Source: Acholeplasmataceae bacterium (lineage in GTDB: Bacteria; Bacillota_I; Bacilli_A; ML615J-28; CAG-698). From it: DNA of 26,527 bases. This document shows positions 21,268-26,527 of the stretch, piece by piece. The stretch covers positions 1 to 26,527 of the forward strand of contig DUNF01000063.1 in NCBI GenBank assembly GCA_012839485.1, in the 5' to 3' direction. Positions within the stretch are counted from its first letter, which is position 1. Each line of letters opens with the position of its first letter. The notes below the pieces were generated by a model. The model made no database searches, was not told the DNA's origin, and saw only the letters and a list, made by a program, of their open reading frames with translations. Both the position numbers and the translations under genes were made by a program.

Positions 21268-22620
21268 ATGTATGATGATGTTATTTGTGCAATTTCTACT
21301 GCTAACACAAGAAGCGCGATTTCTATTGTTAGATTAAGCGGGAAAGGCGCAATCGATATTGCAAATAAAATATTTCGCGGAAAGGACCTAACTAAAGTTA
21401 AGAGCCATACTATTCATTATGGATATATATATGATGGCGATCAAATGTTAGATGAGGTTTTAGTAAGTATTTTTAAAGCGCCAAGAACATATACCAAAGA
21501 AGACGTTGTAGAGATTAATTGTCATGGTGGTGTTTTTGTAACAAATAAAGTTTTGGAACTTTGTATTGTAAAAGGAGCTAGACTTGCTGAACCGGGCGAA
21601 TTTACTAAACGAGCATTCTTAAATGGAAGGATTGATTTAACTCAAGCCGAAGCTGTAATGGATGTTATTGATGCTAAAAACAAAGAAACATTAAAGATGT
21701 CTAATTATGGTTTAAGAGGAGATATCAAAAGAATTATTCAAGAATTCAGGTCAAAAATTTTGGAGCTGATTTTAAAAATCGAAGTAAATATCGATTATCC
21801 AGAATATGAAGACGAAGAACAAATAACAAAGGAATATTTAATTCCCAATATTAAAGAAAATATTGAAGAAATAGAAACTATTATTGCGAAAAGCGAAAAT
21901 TCAATTAAAATTAAAGAAGGAATCACTACAGCTATTATTGGAAAACCAAATGTAGGAAAAAGCAGTATTCTAAATGCTTTGTTAAGAGAAAATAAAGCTA
22001 TCGTAACCGATATTGCTGGAACTACTAGAGACGTCGTAGAAGGTAGTGTTAATATTGGTGGACTTACTTTAAATTTAATTGATACAGCAGGTGTTAGACA
22101 AACAGATGATATTATTGAACAAATCGGAGTTCTTAAAACCCAAGAGGTTTTAGAGAAGGCGGAGTTGATTATTTTAGTATTTGATTATTCTTCTAAGTTA
22201 GATAGTAATGATTTAAAGATAATTAATTTAACTAAAGACAAACACGTTCTAACGGTTATTAATAAAAAAGATCTACCACAAAAAATAGATCTTAGTTTAT
22301 TTGATAATTATATAATTATTAGTGCTTTTGATGAAAAAGATATCGAAACACTAGAAAAAGCAGTCAAAAAGGTATGTGACATCCAACAAATTGATGATAG
22401 CGAAGTTAAATATGTTACATCAATAAGAGCAATCACAAAATTAAAAAAAGCTTTGCAATCGTTAAAGGAAGGATTAAAGGCCTTAGAGTCGGGAATGCCA
22501 ATTGATCTTGCAAGTACAGACTTGCGTAGTGCGTGGCAAAACCTAGGAGAAATTTTAGGAGAAGTTAGTAGCGAAGAGCTACTTGATGAAATGTTTTCGC
22601 AATTTTGTTTAGGAAAATAA
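21268..22620 (+). CDS. mnmE: tRNA uridine-5-carboxymethylaminomethyl modification GTPase MnmE
   Basis: This 450-residue GTPase acts with MnmG to modify U34 of tRNAs reading NNA/NNG codons. The N-terminal folate-binding domain lies at about 1-120. A helical domain is split around the G domain, which has GKPNVGKS (225-232), DIAGTTRD (248-255), DTAG (272-275) and NKKD (332-335). The C-terminus is FCLGK, with the catalytic cysteine of the CxGK tail. The RBS AGGGGA lies 7 nt before the ATG at 21268 and is too close to the one at 21262. Its usual partner mnmG and the rsmG-parAB block do not follow here. Confidence 0.96.
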   Translation: MYDDVICAISTANTRSAISIVRLSGKGAIDIANKIFRGKDLTKVKSHTIHYGYIYDGDQMLDEVLVSIFKAPRTYTKEDVVEINCHGGVFVTNKVLELCIVKGARLAEPGEFTKRAFLNGRIDLTQAEAVMDVIDAKNKETLKMSNYGLRGDIKRIIQEFRSKILELILKIEVNIDYPEYEDEEQITKEYLIPNIKENIEEIETIIAKSENSIKIKEGITTAIIGKPNVGKSSILNALLRENKAIVTDIAGTTRDVVEGSVNIGGLTLNLIDTAGVRQTDDIIEQIGVLKTQEVLEKAELIILVFDYSSKLDSNDLKIINLTKDKHVLTVINKKDLPQKIDLSLFDNYIIISAFDEKDIETLEKAVKKVCDIQQIDDSEVKYVTSIRAITKLKKALQSLKEGLKALESGMPIDLASTDLRSAWQNLGEILGEVSSEELLDEMFSQFCLGK

Positions 22621-22642
22621 GCAAAAAAAATAAGGAGGGTAT

Positions 22643-23242
22643 ATGAAAACAGAAGCGGTTTTAAAAAAGAATCTACTTAGCATCATAGGTGGAGGAATTT
22701 TAGTATCAGGATTAATAGTGGCGGTTGTATCAGCAATTTTTGGTGGTGGAATACCGGGAATTTTGAGTCTTGTGTGTGTGTTGGGAGCAATCTTTGGATT
22801 AGCATTAGCGATAGCAACAGAAAAGTTTTTATACTTTATCATATCTTTTGTATCACTTGCATTATTTGCTCATACATATATGGATGTTAACAATGTAATC
22901 TATTTGTTTTTCTTTTTATCATTACTTGTAGCTGTAGCAGGAATTGTATATTATGGTATCAAAGTAAAAGGAAAAATTTTAACAGCAATTGCAGTATTTG
23001 CTTTAGCGGCAGTAAGTTTAGCTTTATTTATTTTTGCACTTGTTCGTGAAGCTCCAGCAGCGTTTGTGTTTGTGGCTGTAGGTTTACTTCTATCTTTTTC
23101 TGGTCAAGGAATTATTGTTCTTGCGGGAGATAGCAAAGGTGAATTTTTTGCCGACAAAGTTGAAAAATTAAAACAAAAGGAAGCAGAACCAAAAGCTAAA
23201 GAAAAAGAAGAAAAAGAAAAAGAAGTTATTAACTTAGATTGA
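22643..23242 (+). CDS. Unknown multi-pass membrane protein with charged tail
   Basis: This 199-residue protein has about six hydrophobic segments covering residues 12-160, rich in Ala, Val, Gly and Phe. A highly charged Glu/Lys tail follows (about 170-199, KAKEKEEKEKEV). There are no catalytic motifs. AAGGAGGG lies 4 nt before the ATG. It follows mnmE by 22 bp and ends at a terminator, so it is probably cotranscribed with mnmE. I do not recognise a family. It could be a small transporter-like or stress-related membrane protein, but nothing shows this. Confidence 0.75.
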   Translation: MKTEAVLKKNLLSIIGGGILVSGLIVAVVSAIFGGGIPGILSLVCVLGAIFGLALAIATEKFLYFIISFVSLALFAHTYMDVNNVIYLFFFLSLLVAVAGIVYYGIKVKGKILTAIAVFALAAVSLALFIFALVREAPAAFVFVAVGLLLSFSGQGIIVLAGDSKGEFFADKVEKLKQKEAEPKAKEKEEKEKEVINLD

Positions 23243-23250
23243 GTAGATAA

Positions 23251-23287
23251 TAAAAAAAAGACCGAAGCTAGATGCTTCGGTTTTTTA
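23251..23287. terminator. Bidirectional terminator after the mnmE operon
   Basis: A GC-rich 8-bp stem ACCGAAGC (23261-23268) / GCTTCGGT (23274-23281) is flanked by eight A residues and then six T residues. It serves the convergent PAP2 gene as well. Confidence 0.9.
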
Positions 23288-23294
23288 TTTATTC

Positions 23295-24206
23295 TTATTC
23301 TACTTCTTTATATATGTATTTAAACAAACGAGTGTTTTTAAATATTAATGGATAGATACCTAAACCAATAAAGATAACTAAGAAGTATCTTACCATATCT
23401 AATATCAAATATCCGTCAGGGAAAGCAAACTTTAAACCAAGATAAACCCCAATCATAATTACAATACCAATTGCAGCTCTTAGGATTTTCATTCCAAGTG
23501 TTGTTAGATCAGTAAATTTAACAAGTTTGTTTTCAATAATAACTGCACCAAAAAAGCCTAAATAAGCTGCATAAGAAATATAAAAGTCACGATAAACTAA
23601 CATATCATTAGCATTAGGTCGATAAAAGAAATATAAGAAAGGAGCAAAAATTACTAAAGTAGTTGCGAACAAAATAATTTTTGATTTGAACGAATGTTGG
23701 AAATTATCATATAATAAGCCACAAAGTAGCGATACTCCAATTCCTAAACTAATTCCTACAACTACATCAGATAAAAAGTGAACTCCAAGCCAAATCCTTG
23801 TAAATCCAACAATAACAATAATCGCTATTGCAACAATCCAAAGCCAAGTTTTTTTAAAATGGTTGGCTATTGAAAAATAAACTGATGCAGCACCTTGTGA
23901 ATGGCCACTTGGAAACGAATAGCCTGTGGCATCTTCTACTCCTGCTGCTTCAATATCTGGATCTACTTGAAATGGCCTTTTAACTGCACATACCCCTTTT
24001 AATGCATTGTTAACGCCATAAGAAGTAAGGGCAATATAAATTATTTTTTCACCAGCCTTTTTATCTAAAACAAAATATATAATTGCAACAAGGACGATAA
24101 TTACCATTTGCGAACCCATAAACGTTAAAATTTGAACAATTTTATCTAAAGTTTCGGTACTTATGCTCCTAAAAAAACGAGAAATATTTAATTCAAAATT
24201 ACGCAT
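23295..24206 (-). CDS. PAP2-family membrane phosphatase
   Basis: This 303-residue multi-pass membrane protein has all three PAP2 motifs: KGVCAVKRP (Kx6RP), PSGH in YSFPSGHSQG, and TRIWLGVHFLSD (SRx5Hx3D type, with Thr replacing Ser). Family members dephosphorylate lipid phosphates such as phosphatidic acid or undecaprenyl diphosphate at the outer membrane face. After the catalytic core there are about four more membrane segments (roughly 170-295) beyond the minimal PAP2 fold. It is monocistronic on the lagging strand, with a good promoter and GGAGGGG before its ATG. The substrate is not determinable from the sequence. Confidence 0.9.
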   Translation of the reverse strand: MRNFELNISRFFRSISTETLDKIVQILTFMGSQMVIIVLVAIIYFVLDKKAGEKIIYIALTSYGVNNALKGVCAVKRPFQVDPDIEAAGVEDATGYSFPSGHSQGAASVYFSIANHFKKTWLWIVAIAIIVIVGFTRIWLGVHFLSDVVVGISLGIGVSLLCGLLYDNFQHSFKSKIILFATTLVIFAPFLYFFYRPNANDMLVYRDFYISYAAYLGFFGAVIIENKLVKFTDLTTLGMKILRAAIGIVIMIGVYLGLKFAFPDGYLILDMVRYFLVIFIGLGIYPLIFKNTRLFKYIYKEVE

Positions 24207-24225
24207 CTCAACCCCTCCACACTTT

Positions 24226-24254
24226 ATTTTAACTCATCTTTATTTTAAAGTCAA
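24226..24254 (-). promoter_or_regulatory. Promoter of the PAP2 gene
   Basis: The minus strand reads TTGACT (24254-24249), a 17-bp spacer, then TAAAAT (24231-24226). Confidence 0.65.
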
Positions 24255-24268
24255 TTTAATAATAAACC

Positions 24269-24297
24269 TTGAAAAAAACAAAATAAATTGCTATAAT
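24269..24297 (+). promoter_or_regulatory. Promoter of the two-TM protein gene
   Basis: TTGAAA (24269-24274), a 17-bp spacer, then TATAAT (24292-24297). Its position inside the longer open frame shows that the frame upstream of 24322 is not coding. It is back-to-back with the PAP2 promoter. Confidence 0.75.
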
Positions 24298-24321
24298 ATA
24301 AAAACGAAAAGAGGAATCAAG

Positions 24322-25281
24322 ATGAGTCAAAAGAAATTAAGTATAAAAACAAAAAAAATAATCATAAATACTATAATAATTATTCTTACAATTGCAATAC
24401 CATTAGCTATCACTGCATTTGTAGCTGATTATGGTTTTAATAAGAGATATAACCCAAATTCTGAATACGCAGATAAAACAATTACTGATCAAATCGCAAG
24501 TGATTTAAGAAGCGACGCTTTTGTTGTGCTAATGGAAGGGGCTACGTTTCCTCGCGAGAGAATTCAAAAATATGTAGGATATAGAAGCCAAAAATATAAT
24601 CCAACTCCAATTTATGAAGAAACTATTTATAATGAGAAAAATGAAAAGTTATTTAACATGGTAGTTTATGATGGTTTATGGAAAAGGATTGATGAAGGCG
24701 TTGAATATTATGACATCGTTTCACCGCAAATCTATATTTACGATGTTCAATATGGCAAAATAAAAGAAGAGTTTGAAGTTGATCCAACTGTTATCGAAGA
24801 TATTGAAGATATCGAATTAAGTGTAAAATTTACTATCCCATATAAAAGAGATAGTGGTGTTGCAGATGAAGAAAGACAATACTCTTTTGCTGACGTAAAT
24901 GGTGCAATTACTGATACGGGTTCAGATCTTAACACAAAACAAGTTCAAGCTTGTGAATTTCGCGCAGCATTAAGATTTGCAGAAACAGAAAACATTACAG
25001 TTAATTTTAACGCAAAGATTACAATCACTTCTTCAAATATAGTAGATCAAGTATTCAAGTCTATTAATTTACCAATTAATAGTGATGCAAGCACAAGAAA
25101 TTTAGACAATTTTGAAGAAGGTTTAAATAGTTCTTTTGATAGTATTATTGCACCTCAGCTAAAAGCTCTTGTGTTCAAAAAGTATATTTGGTGGCAATGC
25201 TTAATTGCTTTAGTTGTAAGTAGTGTAGTTATTGTTCCTTTTGGTTTATCATTTATACTACCGTTAAAAGAAGAAAAATAA
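24322..25281 (+). CDS. Unknown protein with N- and C-terminal membrane helices
   Basis: This 319-residue protein starts at the ATG with GAGGAA 6 nt upstream and a promoter 25 bp before it. A basic N-terminus leads into one membrane helix (about 13-33). About 250 residues of soluble, acidic, probably extracellular sequence follow, then a second membrane helix near the C-terminus (about 285-312, IALVVSSVVIVPFGLSFILPL). No known domain or catalytic motif is visible. The design of an outer domain held by two helices fits an envelope sensor or structural protein (inference). The TtcA-family gene starts 40 bp after its stop without a terminator, so they may be cotranscribed. Confidence 0.75.
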   Translation: MSQKKLSIKTKKIIINTIIIILTIAIPLAITAFVADYGFNKRYNPNSEYADKTITDQIASDLRSDAFVVLMEGATFPRERIQKYVGYRSQKYNPTPIYEETIYNEKNEKLFNMVVYDGLWKRIDEGVEYYDIVSPQIYIYDVQYGKIKEEFEVDPTVIEDIEDIELSVKFTIPYKRDSGVADEERQYSFADVNGAITDTGSDLNTKQVQACEFRAALRFAETENITVNFNAKITITSSNIVDQVFKSINLPINSDASTRNLDNFEEGLNSSFDSIIAPQLKALVFKKYIWWQCLIALVVSSVVIVPFGLSFILPLKEEK

Positions 25282-25321
25282 GGAGTTGGAAACAATTCCT
25301 TATTTAATAGGAGAAATAGAT

Positions 25322-26149
25322 ATGGAATTATATGAAATTGAAAAAGCATTAATAAAAAGATATCGAACTAAATTATATGTACCTTTTGTAAAGGCCATTA
25401 ATGATTTTGATATGATTGCAGACAATGATAAAATAGCTGTTTGTATTTCTGGCGGGAAAGATGGTTTTACTTTAGCTAAACTTTTTCAAGAGTTGCATAA
25501 ACACGGCAAGAAACAATTTGATTTAGTATTTTTAGTGATGGACCCCGGTTATAATGAAGCTAATTTAAAATTATTGAAAGAAAACGCAGAAAAATTAGGA
25601 ATTCCTATTGTAATTGAAAAGTCAGAAATATTTGCGATTACTGAAAAACAAGAAGAAAACCCATGTTATTTATGTGCGCGAATGAGAAGAGGCTTTTTAT
25701 ACAAAGCGGCACAAGATTTAGGTTGTAATAAGATAGCTTTAGGTCACCATATGAATGATGTTATTGAAACAACAATGCTTAATATTTTATATGCAGGTTG
25801 TTTTAAAACAATGATGCCAAAATTAAAGTCAAAAAATTTTGAAGGTATGGAAGTTATAAGACCAATGTATTATATTAAGGAAAAAGATATCATTACATAT
25901 ATGAAATATTCAGAAATTGAAACAATGCAATGTGGTTGTAGAATTGCATCTCGCGATTTAGATAGCAAAAGAGAAGAAGTAAAACAATTAATTAAAAAGC
26001 TTAAAAAAACAAACCCAGTTATCGAAAAACATATTTTTAAAACAGCATTAAATGTTAATTTAGATTGTGTGATAGAATGGGAATATAACAATAAAAAATA
26101 TAATTTTATGGATTTTTATAGTGAAAGTAAAAAAAGCGATGATGACTAA
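25322..26149 (+). CDS. ttcA: TtcA-family PP-loop tRNA thiolation enzyme
   Basis: This 275-residue protein aligns with E. coli TtcA along its length: KAINDFDMI, the PP-loop (43-48), CYLCARMRRG with the Fe-S CxxC pair, KIALGHHMNDVIET, PMYYIKEKDI and a later MQCGC. TtcA adds sulfur to C32 of some tRNAs using an ATP-pyrophosphatase domain and an Fe-S cluster. The PP-loop reads SGGKDG instead of SGGKDS, so the last serine is missing. I chose the ATG at 25322, with AGGAG 9 nt before it. An upstream TTG at 25286 lies inside a small inverted repeat (AATAAGGA...TCCTTATT) and is less likely. Family assignment is firm; the exact target is not. Confidence 0.85.
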   Translation: MELYEIEKALIKRYRTKLYVPFVKAINDFDMIADNDKIAVCISGGKDGFTLAKLFQELHKHGKKQFDLVFLVMDPGYNEANLKLLKENAEKLGIPIVIEKSEIFAITEKQEENPCYLCARMRRGFLYKAAQDLGCNKIALGHHMNDVIETTMLNILYAGCFKTMMPKLKSKNFEGMEVIRPMYYIKEKDIITYMKYSEIETMQCGCRIASRDLDSKREEVKQLIKKLKKTNPVIEKHIFKTALNVNLDCVIEWEYNNKKYNFMDFYSESKKSDDD

Positions 26150-26165
26150 AATCATTGCTTTTTTA
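26131..26165 (+). terminator. Terminator of the TtcA-family gene
   Basis: A stem AAAAAGCGATGA / TCATTGCTTTTTT (26131-26143 with 26152-26164, one G-U pair) ends in a T run. It overlaps the gene's last codons. Confidence 0.75.
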
Positions 26166-26212
26166 GTTTCTAAAAGAAAATTATAAAAACGCTTTTATTT
26201 TTCAATAATTAG

Positions 26213-26221
26213 TGTTATAAT
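26213..26221 (+). promoter_or_regulatory. Extended -10 promoter of ppdK
   Basis: TGTTATAAT (TATAAT at 26216-26221) lies 31 bp before the start codon. The -35 is poor. It is the same 9-mer as the fic extended -10. Confidence 0.5.
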
Positions 26222-26252
26222 GTTAGAAAGTATTTGTTGAAGGAGGTAACAT

Positions 26253-26489
26253 ATGTCAAAACAACGATACACTTATATGTTTAATGAAGTAGATATGACT
26301 ATGCGAAACCTTTGTGGTGGTAAAGGTGCTAACTTAGGTCAAATGACTAAATTAGGTTTACCAATCCCTGAAGGATTTATCGTGACTACTGAAACATGCT
26401 CATACTTTTATGAGAACAGTCAAAAATTATCGAAAGAAATTATCGAACAAATCAAAGAATCACTAAAGATTTTAGAAAAACAAACATGA
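26253..26489 (+). CDS. ppdK: Pyruvate, phosphate dikinase, N-terminal part with broken frame
   Basis: The 78 residues match the start of PPDK's nucleotide-binding domain: YMFNEVDMTMRNLCGGKGANLGQMTKLGLPIPEGFIVTTETCSYFY, including the conserved GGKGANL. PPDK interconverts pyruvate, ATP and Pi with PEP, AMP and PPi, and normally has about 870-880 residues. GAAGGAGG lies before the ATG. The frame hits TGA at 26487-26489, far too early. Read one base later, the DNA continues without a stop to the window end as NKHDLTESNNGLFGSP, which resembles the NGKKFGDxxxP segment that follows in PPDKs. One extra A in the run at 26476-26480 would explain it. This is either a real frameshift or a sequencing error; the rest of the gene is off-window. 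Confidence 0.8.
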   Translation: MSKQRYTYMFNEVDMTMRNLCGGKGANLGQMTKLGLPIPEGFIVTTETCSYFYENSQKLSKEIIEQIKESLKILEKQT

Positions 26490-26527
26490 TCTTACTGAAA
26501 GTAATAATGGATTGTTTGGATCACCAA

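Noticed and set aside
24163..24321. 53-residue extension of the two-TM protein
   Set aside because: It runs through two back-to-back promoters and the PAP2 start. The ATG at 24322 has its own RBS.
1..26527. tRNA, rRNA, CRISPR arrays or insertion sequences
   Set aside because: I found no cloverleaf, rRNA signature, regular spacer array or transposase frame. The only ordered repeats are those near 11 kb.

Overview
This window covers the replication-origin region of a low-GC Gram-positive bacterium. Its core is the classic Firmicutes set: dnaA, dnaN, recF, gyrB and gyrA on the minus strand, and rpmH, rnpA, yidC, khpB/jag and mnmE on the plus strand. The low GC content, AGGAGG-type ribosome binding sites, promoters close to TTGACA-17-TATAAT, and short U-tailed terminators all fit Bacilli or a Mollicutes-adjacent lineage (Erysipelotrichia, RF39 or Izemoplasma-like; inference only). 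TGA is used as a stop, including in ATGA overlaps, and Trp is TGG, so the genetic code is 11 and this is not a Mycoplasma-type code.

Left arm (1-10.1 kb, mostly minus strand, running away from the origin): the first codons of an off-window gene with a structured leader; a truncated DHH phosphoesterase coupled to a full-length NrnA-like paralogue; an HppS-I/Gx-type membrane protein; a plus-strand HIT protein; a zinc-ribbon membrane protein; serS; then gyrA, gyrB and recF.

Centre (10.1-18.2 kb): two accessory blocks interrupt the usual order. Between recF and dnaN, where yaaA (S4 domain) is usually found, lie about 1.5 kb of very AT-rich, repeat-bearing non-coding DNA and a two-gene operon on the plus strand. 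That operon encodes a ribbon-helix-helix protein and a ParA ATPase, and it resembles a plasmid-type (Ib) partition cassette. Three 19-bp repeats spaced exactly 32 bp apart lie at its promoter, and further copies of a TATGGTTTTATGTAT element lie upstream. Between dnaA and rpmH, where oriC is expected, lie an endonuclease I lipoprotein and two unknown genes in an overlapping operon. DnaA-box-like sites lie on both sides of dnaA, and two more lie in the AT-rich region.

Right arm (18.2-26.5 kb, mostly plus strand): rpmH, rnpA, yidC and khpB; a minus-strand Fic protein; mnmE with a membrane protein; a minus-strand PAP2 phosphatase; an unknown two-TM protein; a TtcA-family enzyme; and the start of a pyruvate phosphate dikinase gene whose frame is broken near the window edge.

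The observation most worth pursuing is the oriC-embedded ParA/RHH/repeat module. No ParB/Spo0J or parB-type gene is visible in the window, so this module may segregate the chromosome. It could instead be a domesticated or integrated plasmid partition and origin segment. The sequence does not decide between these.
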